From assembly GCA_004173185.1 (NCBI GenBank), contig SEFZ01000028.1, positions 1 through 49,971 of the forward strand: a DNA stretch of 49,971 nucleotides. The letters are read 5' to 3'. The stretch comes from Sphingomonadales bacterium. GTDB taxonomy: Bacteria; Pseudomonadota; Alphaproteobacteria; Sphingomonadales; Sphingomonadaceae. The position numbers were made by a program, and so were the translations under genes. Positions 32,212 to 39,974 of this stretch are shown piece after piece. The notes beneath the pieces were generated by a model. That model had not been told where the DNA came from. It searched no databases and saw only the letters and a program-made list of their open reading frames with translations. How positions within the stretch are numbered: position 1 is the stretch's first letter; each line of letters starts with the position of its first letter.

Positions 32212-34179
32212 TCAGCCAGCAACAGATTCCCTCGCGGCATCCTCGTTCAGATGGTATTCGGGGACGAGCTCGGCCATAAGGATTTTCGCACGATCCGAAT
32301 CCCCGGTTTCGAGGAAGGCCGCAAGATCGCAAAGCCGCTTTTCCAACTCGCCCCAAGCAAGAAAAACCTCCTCCGCCATGACGATTCGTTCGTGCTTGGT
32401 CCGACGTGGGTTGTTCCCCAGCAGAAGCTCCTCATAAAGCTTTTCGCCCGGACGCAGGCCAATTTCACGCAATTCGATGTCGCCTTCGGGATTGTCAGGG
32501 GTGCGCTCGCTGAGGCCGCTCAGCCGAATCATCGTTGCAGCCAGATCATAGATAAGGACCGGCTGCCCCATTTCGAGCATGAAGACTTCGCCTCCACGAG
32601 CCATCGAGCCTGCCTGGATGACGAGCTGCGCGGCCTCGGGGATCGTCATGAAATAGCGGCTCACCCGCCTATCGGTAATCGTCACGGGACCGCCTGAGGC
32701 GATCTGCTGTTTGAAGAGCGGCACGACCGAGCCGCTCGAACCCAGCACATTGCCGAACCGCACCATTGAAAGGTTGCAGCTGCCCTTTTCTGCGGCGCGA
32801 GCCTGCAATATCAGCTCGCAAATACGCTTCGAGGCACCCATCACATTCGTCGGGCGCACCGCCTTGTCGGTGCTGATCAGGATGAAGTGCCCGACGCCGG
32901 CTTCTTCCGCCGCCAACACCGTATTGAGCGTTCCCATCACATTGTTGCGAAGTCCCGCGATTGGGTTGCTCTCGACCAGTGGAACATGCTTGTACGCGGC
33001 GGCATGAAACAGCGTCTCCGGCTGGTAACGCTTCAACACCCTGCCGATCGACGCTTGGTCGGCGACATCGCAAAGTTCGGGTACAATCACGGTCGCAATC
33101 CCCATGTGCCGTGCGGTTTCGACCAGCTCGCGCTCGATCTGGTAAAGAGCGAACTCGCTCTGCTCTACCAGGATCAGGCGGCTTGGCCGGCAACCAATGA
33201 TCTGGCGGCAAAGCTCGCTTCCGATCGATCCGCCGGCCCCCGTTACCAGCACGACTCTGCCGGCGATATTCCGGCCCATCAGCAATTCGTTCGGCGGAAC
33301 GGGATCGCGGCCGAGCAACTCCTCGATCTGCACGTCGCGAAGATCGCTGATCGCGACGCGACCTTCGACGAGATGCCCCACGCTGGGCAGGGTTCGTACC
33401 GCGACGCTTTGTGAGGACAGGAATTCGACAATCTCGCGGCGCCGCGCGCGGGTCGCACTTGGGATGGCGAGCAGGATTTCCTGAATTGCGAAATCGTCGA
33501 TGATATTTTCATGCTTGCTTGCCGCAAAGACGGGAATGCCGTCGAGCAATTGCTCATCGAGACGCGCGTCGTCGTCGATGAAAGCCACTACCTTCAACTG
33601 CGATTCATGGCGCAACCCCATGGCGAGCTGCTGCCCCGCCCGTCCAGCGCCATAGATGGCGACACGGTGATGGGTTCCAATAAACGGCCGGCCCCCGGCA
33701 AGTATGTCGACGAGCGCGAAGCGGATAAGCAGGCGGCTTAGGCACAGAAGTGAAAGAAAAATGACGGGGAAAAGCAGGCCCATTGTGCGGGGAACGCCGG
33801 GAATCGACACTATCATAAACAACAGTGTCATCGGCACGGCCATAATGGCGACCGAAACCCCCAGCCCCATCATTGTCCGCCCACCCGCAAACCGCAGCAG
33901 TGTCATATAAGTCTTGCGCGGCACCGCGATGAGGAACCAGATCGACAGACCTGTGACCGTCAGAATCAGGAACGGCTTCCAGCCCCAAAAAGGATCCCCG
34001 GTCCGCAGGAACAATGCGCCCCAGACGGCGACGGCACCGATGATCGCATCCATCGCGATCGCCACCCACCGGCGGCGCGAGCGCGGCAGATGCGCGAAGG
34101 CAAGCAATAAGCGCGTTACCACGCGGTCGAGTTGACGGAATTGCCGTTCGGCGATTTGGGCAACGCGGGACAAGTGCAT
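32212..34179 (-). CDS. Membrane-bound NDP-sugar 4,6-dehydratase/epimerase (FlaA1/CapD/WbpM type)
   Basis: A 655-residue protein with four N-terminal membrane helices (AIAMDAIIGAVAVWGALFLR; FLILTVTGLSIWFLIAVP; MMGLGVSVAIMAVPMTLLFM), a CoA-binding-like Rossmann domain (VAIYGAGRAGQQLAMGLR), and the catalytic SDR domain. VLVTGAGGSIGSELCRQIIG binds NAD, HAAAYKHVPLVESNPIAG and ISTDKAVRPTNVMGASKR form the active site (Lys plus the Met-containing variant of Tyr as in WbpM). It should dehydrate UDP-GlcNAc to the 4-keto-6-deoxy sugar, for QuiNAc, FucNAc or bacillosamine-type residues. ATG 34177-34179 has AAAGG about 10 nt upstream. It is 168 nt upstream of the ligase-family gene. Confidence 0.92.
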   Translation of the reverse strand: MHLSRVAQIAERQFRQLDRVVTRLLLAFAHLPRSRRRWVAIAMDAIIGAVAVWGALFLRTGDPFWGWKPFLILTVTGLSIWFLIAVPRKTYMTLLRFAGGRTMMGLGVSVAIMAVPMTLLFMIVSIPGVPRTMGLLFPVIFLSLLCLSRLLIRFALVDILAGGRPFIGTHHRVAIYGAGRAGQQLAMGLRHESQLKVVAFIDDDARLDEQLLDGIPVFAASKHENIIDDFAIQEILLAIPSATRARRREIVEFLSSQSVAVRTLPSVGHLVEGRVAISDLRDVQIEELLGRDPVPPNELLMGRNIAGRVVLVTGAGGSIGSELCRQIIGCRPSRLILVEQSEFALYQIERELVETARHMGIATVIVPELCDVADQASIGRVLKRYQPETLFHAAAYKHVPLVESNPIAGLRNNVMGTLNTVLAAEEAGVGHFILISTDKAVRPTNVMGASKRICELILQARAAEKGSCNLSMVRFGNVLGSSGSVVPLFKQQIASGGPVTITDRRVSRYFMTIPEAAQLVIQAGSMARGGEVFMLEMGQPVLIYDLAATMIRLSGLSERTPDNPEGDIELREIGLRPGEKLYEELLLGNNPRRTKHERIVMAEEVFLAWGELEKRLCDLAAFLETGDSDRAKILMAELVPEYHLNEDAARESVAG

Positions 34180-34304
34180 CGGCGGAAACCTTTATCTTAT
34201 TAACCTTTCAGGCGCCGCAACTCTGCGCCCGAACCCCTGTTTCGCAACGAAAAACCGTCTCGGCCTTATCGGCGCACCGACCGCGCGGCAAGCGGGCCTC
34301 CGGA

Positions 34305-35093
34305 TCACACCTCGCGTTCGGGTTCAGCCGTGCAGAACCAGAGTTGGCTCCCTTCAAGCCCTACCGCTGTAAGACGGTTCGAGGCATAAGCGCCCGTATC
34401 AATCCCAAGGCGATTTCCTCGATGCTCGGGCACATCGGTAATCGTATGTCCGTGCACGACGCACATTCCATGGTCGCGTCCGTCATCCAGGAACGGCTGC
34501 CGGATCCACCGTAGGTCCGACAATTTCTGCTCCTCGATATCCACGCCGGGCCGGATTCCAGCATGAACGAACAGATAGTCGCCGCGCCGAACCCAAGGCT
34601 TTCCGCTGTCGAAAAAAGCCAGATGCTCGGGCGGCACAAGCGTCGGAAGGACAACCGCTAACTCGGGATAGTCCATGCGGCGGAGAACCTCCCTGTCGAG
34701 GCCGTAACTGACGATCGTCTCTTCGCCGCCATAACGGCAGAAAAATTTAAGTGCTTCGAGGTCGCCCGAAAGCGCGCGAAGAAACGCTTCTTCATGGTTG
34801 CCCGTGATCCAGTGGAACTCGTCCCACTGCCCCTCCTGCTGGCGCGCCCGCTCAACTACCGCAGCAGATTCCGGACCTCGATCGACAAGATCGCCAAGTA
34901 GAATAAGCGTCGTCGGCAAGGGGCCTCGCGCCGCGCTGTCCCGTTCAATTCGCTCAAGCAGCGCGGCGAACAGATCGTCTCGACCGTGAATGTCGCCGAC
35001 CGCATAGACCCGCTGCCCCGGAGGCACCGAAAATTCGCGGTTTGCCGGCTTCGCGGACTTAGGCCGGCGTTTCCAGAACATCGAGACAACCAT
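34305..35093 (-). CDS. PPP-type metallophosphoesterase (serine/threonine phosphatase-like)
   Basis: A calcineurin-like phosphoesterase, 262 residues from ATG 35091-35093 (MVVSMFWKRR). The three PPP signatures are present in order: VYAVGDIHGRDDLF, LILLGDLVDRGPESAAVV and WITGNHEEAFL, followed by LFVHAGIRPG and VHGHTITDV, which complete the two-metal site. It resembles ApaH/PrpA-like phosphatases of alphaproteobacteria found near exopolysaccharide genes. It may remove phosphate from proteins, perhaps Ser/Thr/Tyr in the export machinery, or hydrolyse dinucleoside polyphosphates. The start is uncertain (ATG 35079-35081 also fits). No Shine-Dalgarno is clear at either. Confidence 0.88.
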   Translation of the reverse strand: MVVSMFWKRRPKSAKPANREFSVPPGQRVYAVGDIHGRDDLFAALLERIERDSAARGPLPTTLILLGDLVDRGPESAAVVERARQQEGQWDEFHWITGNHEEAFLRALSGDLEALKFFCRYGGEETIVSYGLDREVLRRMDYPELAVVLPTLVPPEHLAFFDSGKPWVRRGDYLFVHAGIRPGVDIEEQKLSDLRWIRQPFLDDGRDHGMCVVHGHTITDVPEHRGNRLGIDTGAYASNRLTAVGLEGSQLWFCTAEPEREV

Positions 35094-35388
35094 TCTTAGG
35101 ACAGGGGAAGCAGATGCGGGCAAACGCTCGACTGCGCCGCGAGTTGCACCGCTCCTAGTCGCGTGGCTTAGGATTGACAATATAGACGGAGCCCCACGCA
35201 TTCAGCCTTGAAACCGGTATAAGCCTAGCTGCGAAACCAGCCCTGTAGGCATCCATATGCCACGGGCCTTCCCGGAGCCCTGTCATAACCCACGCGTTGT
35301 CGCTGCCCACGATTTCATGACGAGGCTCCATCATTTGCAGCGACAACCTGACTGTACATAAAATTAGCAAAGATACCCTCGACGCTCC
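35094..35388. other. 295-nt gap with no convincing gene
   Basis: This gap separates the phosphatase start from the RTX gene stop, both on the minus strand. It contains a 71-codon open frame on the minus strand (35155-35370) with poor codon bias and rare AGG codons, which I reject, and an A/T-rich stretch near 35355-35400. A promoter for the phosphatase gene may lie here, but I cannot pick one. Confidence 0.5.
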
Positions 35389-38229
35389 TCAGTATAATTC
35401 GTTGTCGATCACCCTCGCCCCAGACCGGCCCAGTACTCCGTCGAACGTAGCGGCGCGATCGGTCGGCATGGCGGCGAAGCTCGCAATGTCGTTCACCATG
35501 CGGCTAAGGATCGGGTTCAGCGCCGCCGAAGCAGACGCTTGCCCGGTCAGGGAGACTTCGGTTCCATCCTTGAAGCGGATTCTTTCGATGCCCGTCAGCA
35601 CATCCTGTCCGTCGTCGCCGTCGATGTCCGCCCGCAGGTCGGTGACCGTCACCTGCCTCGTCCCGATGTCGATCCGGTAATCTTCCTTGAGCCCGGAATA
35701 ATAAGCGACGTCATCGCCGGCGCCGCCATCGAGCGTGTCGTTGGCACTGCCGCCCACCAGCCGGTCGTTCCCGTCTTCGCCGTAAAGCTTGTTCGCGCCT
35801 GACGAGCCGTATAGCCAGTCGCCATAGCTGGTGCCCCGCAAATTCTCGATGCCCGTCAGCACGTCGCCATGCGCCCAGTTCCAGGTGCCGGTGCCCGCCG
35901 CAAGATCGATCCACACCGCACCAAAATTGCTCGTATAGTCGGCGACATCCTCTCCCGCACCGCCGTCGAGCAGATCGGCGCCCGCCCCGCCCGAGAGTCG
36001 ATCGTTCCCGTCTTCGCCGTACAGCTTGTTCGCGCCCGACGAACCGTACATCCAGTCGCCGTAGCTGGTGCCGCGCACATTCTCGATGCCCGTCAGCTTG
36101 TCCCCATGCGCCCAGTTCCAAGTTCCTTTACCGGTGGCAAGATCAACCCACACCGCGCCGTAATTGCCCGTATAATCGGCGATATCCTCGCCCGCGCCGC
36201 CATCGAGCAAATCGGCGCCGGCACCGCCGGAGAGACGGTCGTCGCCCTCACCGCCGTACAGCTTGTTCGCGCCCGTCGAGCCGTAAAGCCAGTCGCCCCA
36301 GCTCGTGCCGCGCACATTCTCGATGCCCGTCAGCATATCGCCGTGCGCCCAGTTCCAGGTGCCGGTGCCCGCCGCAAGATCGATCCATACCGCACCGAAA
36401 TTGCCGGTATAGTCGGCGATATCCTCACCCGCACCGCCGTCGAGCAGGTCGGCGCCCGCCCCGCCCGAAAGGCGATCGTTCCCGTCTTCGCCATAAAGCC
36501 TGTTCGTGCCCGACGAGCCGTAGAGCCAGTCGCCATAGCCGGTGCTGACGACATTCTCGATGCCGGTCAGCTTGTCCCCATGCGCCCAGTTCCAGGTGCC
36601 AGTGCCCGCCGCAAGGTCGACCCACACCGCGCCAAAATTACCGGCATAGCTCGCCGTGTCGTTTCCGGCGCCGCCGAAAAGCTCGTCGGCGCCGGCAAAT
36701 CCCGCCAGCAGATCATTTCCCTCGCCGCCGCGCAGCCGGTCGACAAGAGCAGTTCCCCCGACGACATTGGTAGGGCCAAAATTCGGCAGCGGGTTGCCAT
36801 CGACGATCACGTCGGCTCCCTCGAACACATCGAGGCCGAGCGGCGACGTGGTAATTTCGACCGAGGTCAGTTCGGTGCCGGACGCGGTGCCGATGACGGA
36901 AATGGACGCCCGCGTCGCGCCGCCAAAGGAGCCACCTTCCACCCGCGTTCCCGAAACGGCGGAGGGCAAGTCGCCGATCCGCAAATTGTCGGCGTTGCCA
37001 TAGGCCGTAACGCCTTCGATCAGGGTTCCGCGGGAACCGCTGTGGACGCCGATACCCAGATTGCCGTTATTGTAATATTGCCCGCCTTGAACCGTCGTGT
37101 TGAGTGAGCCGAGAATATTGCCGTCGGCCATGATGCCCAGACCGTTCACATTGCCATAGGCGATCGCGTCGAGAATCAGGGCATCGACATTGTCATATAC
37201 GATGATCCCGCCATTTTTCGCACCGGTCACCATCGAATTGACAACCCGCGAGCCTTCCTGGCTTTCCAGCGCCAGTCCGACGATCGCATGCCCTTTCGCA
37301 TCGACATACATGTTCCTGAATTCATTATTATATCCGCCGACGTCAAAGGAGGCCATCAAGTCGGGAAGCTGTTCGGTCGCGATCAGTCGCAAACCGTCGA
37401 CGATGCTGTCGCGGACCGCAATCAATTCGATGAAACGCGTGCCGGAGCCGGTTACGGTCGCTCCGTTGCCGAATATCTGGATAGTCGGCATCAGCGGGAG
37501 GACGTCGGCGGCATCGCCCGGCCCGAAATCATATTGGATCGGGCGATCGACCGTCACCACCCATGTGCCGTCATCCTGCGCGACCGAGGAGGTGACGGTG
37601 AATGTGTTCCCGTGAAAGCCCGAGCCGGTCTCGGTATCGCGGATACGGAGCAGGCTCCCCACTGAAACATCGGACTGAATAATGATTTGTTGGCTACCGA
37701 ATTCGTTGCTGCTGGCGACGCTGGCCGAAAGTTCCAGGCTTCCAGGGGCCGCGTAGAAAGCGGCCACGCTCGGCTTCGAATGATCCGTTGGAAGGCGCGA
37801 GACTATCGTGACGTCTTCGTTCATGACGAGGCGCAGCCCGTCCGGCAGCGTCTGCTGGCTTCCGGCATTCCACTCGCCAGCCCGAAGCTCCAGCACGATA
37901 CCGGCTTGCGCGGTAGCCCTCGCGGCTTGGTTCACGCGGGGCCAGTCATCGCTGCCGTCCCCTCCGGGCGCGATCGACAATCTTTCCGAAACGGCCACGA
38001 AATGACCGGACACCCCGCCGTCGAGCACGACCCATCCGTCGGACGAGAGGCGCGGATCGGAACGAAATTCGTAACGCGCGTCGGTTTCAGAAATATAGAC
38101 GGTCGATGACTGGGGGACCGAGCCCGCGGCCTCGAATTCCGCCCGCGTCGCAAAGACCACGTCGCCCGCTTCGGGACCGATGATTCCGGTCGGACCGATA
38201 TTGGCGACCGTGCTGGGTTGGTTCGTCAT
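35389..38229 (-). CDS. RTX repeat protein with tailspike/pectate-lyase-like N-terminus, type I secreted
   Basis: A 946-residue protein without a Sec signal. The first ~100 residues contain FATRAEFEAAGSVPQSSTVY and GGDGSDDWPRVNQAARATAQ, like the start of pectate-lyase-3 or phage tailspike folds. Residues to about 500 are a beta-helix-like series (GIIVYDNVDALILDAIAYGN, LIEGVTAYGNADNLRIGD). Then come RTX nonapeptides (GGEGNDLLAGFAGADELFGG) and four 79-residue repeats with GTGTWNWAHGDKLTGIEN. The C-terminal ~100 residues, DYRIDIG to the end, match the tail of the protein at 42349 and probably hold the type I secretion signal. It may bind, epimerise or cleave the polysaccharide outside the cell. 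It stands 3' of the HlyD-like gene. Confidence 0.9.
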   Translation of the reverse strand: MTNQPSTVANIGPTGIIGPEAGDVVFATRAEFEAAGSVPQSSTVYISETDARYEFRSDPRLSSDGWVVLDGGVSGHFVAVSERLSIAPGGDGSDDWPRVNQAARATAQAGIVLELRAGEWNAGSQQTLPDGLRLVMNEDVTIVSRLPTDHSKPSVAAFYAAPGSLELSASVASSNEFGSQQIIIQSDVSVGSLLRIRDTETGSGFHGNTFTVTSSVAQDDGTWVVTVDRPIQYDFGPGDAADVLPLMPTIQIFGNGATVTGSGTRFIELIAVRDSIVDGLRLIATEQLPDLMASFDVGGYNNEFRNMYVDAKGHAIVGLALESQEGSRVVNSMVTGAKNGGIIVYDNVDALILDAIAYGNVNGLGIMADGNILGSLNTTVQGGQYYNNGNLGIGVHSGSRGTLIEGVTAYGNADNLRIGDLPSAVSGTRVEGGSFGGATRASISVIGTASGTELTSVEITTSPLGLDVFEGADVIVDGNPLPNFGPTNVVGGTALVDRLRGGEGNDLLAGFAGADELFGGAGNDTASYAGNFGAVWVDLAAGTGTWNWAHGDKLTGIENVVSTGYGDWLYGSSGTNRLYGEDGNDRLSGGAGADLLDGGAGEDIADYTGNFGAVWIDLAAGTGTWNWAHGDMLTGIENVRGTSWGDWLYGSTGANKLYGGEGDDRLSGGAGADLLDGGAGEDIADYTGNYGAVWVDLATGKGTWNWAHGDKLTGIENVRGTSYGDWMYGSSGANKLYGEDGNDRLSGGAGADLLDGGAGEDVADYTSNFGAVWIDLAAGTGTWNWAHGDVLTGIENLRGTSYGDWLYGSSGANKLYGEDGNDRLVGGSANDTLDGGAGDDVAYYSGLKEDYRIDIGTRQVTVTDLRADIDGDDGQDVLTGIERIRFKDGTEVSLTGQASASAALNPILSRMVNDIASFAAMPTDRAATFDGVLGRSGARVIDNELY
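35695..36642 (-). repeat. Four tandem 237-bp repeats in the first RTX gene
   Basis: Four consecutive in-frame units of exactly 237 bp (79 residues). The same motif, tgcgcccagtt, recurs at steps of 237 nt (35871, 36108, 36345, 36582 region). Units differ by a few substitutions and encode a Trp-rich stretch plus Ca-binding GGxGxD nonapeptides. They are near-identical at DNA level to units at 42706-43443. Confidence 0.9.
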
Positions 38230-38486
38230 ACTCGAATGTCAGTCGAAATATCAGTCACGCGACCTAGCTCCTCGTAAAAAATTCGGCTTCCAGCGTCCGG
38301 AACGCCTCGCCAGCCGTTGCCTACCGGGCTTTAACCAGCCCCCGTTTTGCGACATCTTCCCCTCGCGCGTCGCAGCATCGCCGCGGAGAAAAAAGCCCAT
38401 GATGCCCGCCCTGCCACGTTGGACGGTCCATCGATAAATATGAAACGCCCGCCGATGTCCAGCAGGAAGCCTCTGTTTTCCCGCAA
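38230..38486. other. 257-nt gap between RTX gene and HlyD-like gene
   Basis: I see no supported gene here. Small open frames on both strands lack family features. A promoter for the RTX gene may lie close to 38229, whose ATG has only a weak GAG element upstream. No strong terminator hairpin follows the HlyD-like gene. Confidence 0.45.
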
Positions 38487-39974
38487 CTACCGCTCGCGCC
38501 CCGCCTCGCCGACGGTCCGCCTGATAGGCGATAACAGATATTGGATAATCCGCCGTCGATCGGTCTTGATCTCGACTTGGGCGGCCATCCCCGGCCGCAA
38601 CCGCTCGCAAAGGCGCGAATGCGTCGCCTGCGATCCGCAATCGAGGCGAATCCGTGCATCATAGACGAGTCCTGCACGGGCGGGATCGGCGCCGCCCGCT
38701 TCGGCGCCGCGATCATTGTTGCCGTCGCGATCGATAGCGTCGCGACTGATGTCGCGCACCTTGCCTTCGATCAGGCCATATTCGGTAAAATTAAACGCTT
38801 CCAGCTTGACGGCCACACGCTGTCCGACCTTTACAAAGCCGATATCGCGGTTCTGGACGAACGCCTCGACCTCGATCCCGGCTTGGCAGCTTTCGGCACG
38901 CGCCGAGCGACAGGGAACGATGACCATCAGCGGCTGCGCCGCCTGAACGACCCCGCCGATCGTATTGACCGTCAGCTGCTGCACGACGCCGTCAACGGGC
39001 GCGCGCAGTTCCTTGAACTGGCGAAGGCGCTCGGCCTTGCGCACGTCCTCGGCAGCCAGTCCAGCCTTGTCGTTCGCGGTCGTCAGTTCGGTGGCGGCCG
39101 TTTTCCGGAATGTCTCGCGCAGCGACACAAGCTGTGCATCGATCGTGGTGATCGAGGCTCGTGCGCGCGCGGCACTGGCGCTCTGCACGTCGATATTGCG
39201 CAAATGTTCGGCGCGCATCTGCTGATATTCAAGAAGGCGCAGCTTCGAATAATAGCCCTTCTTCGTCAGTTGTTCGCGCGCGTCGAGCTGTTTTTCGATA
39301 AAGGGCAATGCCTCGCGCAGTTTCGCGAGCTCGGCCACGGCGCCCTGCAATTCGGCCGCCTTCTCGGCTCGCTGACCGAGCAGCGTCGAGCGGTCGGCCT
39401 CATATTGCCCGATCGCACCAGCCACGAAGGCGTTTTCAGTCTGCACCACATCGGCCGAGCTACCGGCGGGCGGAACGAAGCGTCCGGACCGCCCGCCGGC
39501 ATGCGCCAACAGCGCCGCGCTCCGCGCCTTCGCGAGTTGCGCCGAAAGCAGGCTCTGGCCGCTCTGCACCTCCTCGGCGCTCGCGAGGGTGGGGTCGAGT
39601 TCGAGCAGCAGATCGCCGGCCTTCACGAACTGGCCGTTGCGGACATGGATCGCCCGCACGGCGCCGATCTCGACCGACTGGATGATTTTCACATTGCCCG
39701 ACGGCACCGCCTTGCCCGTCGCGACTGCCACGACATCAACGCGGCCAAAGGTCGACCAGACCAGCGCCACGAACAACAAGCCGCAGATCGACAGCATCAA
39801 CAGGCGTCGCGACGGGCTAGGCGGTGTTTCGATCACCTCCAGCGCGGCGGGCAGAAATTCATGGTCGCTACGGGGAGCCGCCAGCCGGTCGGCGATATTC
39901 TGCTCCTTCCAGCTGTCGCGCAGGATCGACCAATGTCGTGCCAGGCCAGGGAAGCGGGGTTCGTCACGTTTCAC
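38487..39974 (-). CDS. Type I secretion periplasmic adaptor (HlyD family)
   Basis: A 495-residue membrane-fusion protein. After a ~60-residue cytoplasmic part comes one membrane helix (SRRLLMLSICGLLFVALVWS), then VDVVAVATGKAVPSGNVKII and VGAVRAIHVRNGQFVKAGDL-type lipoyl halves, a long coiled coil (QYEADRSTLLGQRAEKAAEL, LREALPFIEKQLDAREQLTK), and a beta-barrel part with LRAPVDGVVQQLTVNTIGGV. It should link the ABC exporter to an outer-membrane TolC-type channel, which is not in this window. The GTG start at 39972-39974 overlaps the exporter stop as GTGA, so translation is coupled. Confidence 0.93.
   Translation of the reverse strand: MKRDEPRFPGLARHWSILRDSWKEQNIADRLAAPRSDHEFLPAALEVIETPPSPSRRLLMLSICGLLFVALVWSTFGRVDVVAVATGKAVPSGNVKIIQSVEIGAVRAIHVRNGQFVKAGDLLLELDPTLASAEEVQSGQSLLSAQLAKARSAALLAHAGGRSGRFVPPAGSSADVVQTENAFVAGAIGQYEADRSTLLGQRAEKAAELQGAVAELAKLREALPFIEKQLDAREQLTKKGYYSKLRLLEYQQMRAEHLRNIDVQSASAARARASITTIDAQLVSLRETFRKTAATELTTANDKAGLAAEDVRKAERLRQFKELRAPVDGVVQQLTVNTIGGVVQAAQPLMVIVPCRSARAESCQAGIEVEAFVQNRDIGFVKVGQRVAVKLEAFNFTEYGLIEGKVRDISRDAIDRDGNNDRGAEAGGADPARAGLVYDARIRLDCGSQATHSRLCERLRPGMAAQVEIKTDRRRIIQYLLSPIRRTVGEAGRER

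Noticed and set aside
34180..34304. Terminator between the phosphatase and FlaA1-type genes
   Set aside because: A TTTTT run is present on the minus strand, but the only stem before it is three base pairs.
35155..35370. 71-codon open frame on the minus strand in the gap after the RTX gene
   Set aside because: GC at third positions is low for this genome, rare AGG codons occur, there is no family motif and no Shine-Dalgarno.
35389..38229. Prophage tail gene, suggested by the tailspike-like N-terminus
   Set aside because: No phage structural, integrase or lysis genes are nearby, and the C-terminal RTX repeats with an adjacent HlyB/HlyD pair point to type I secretion.
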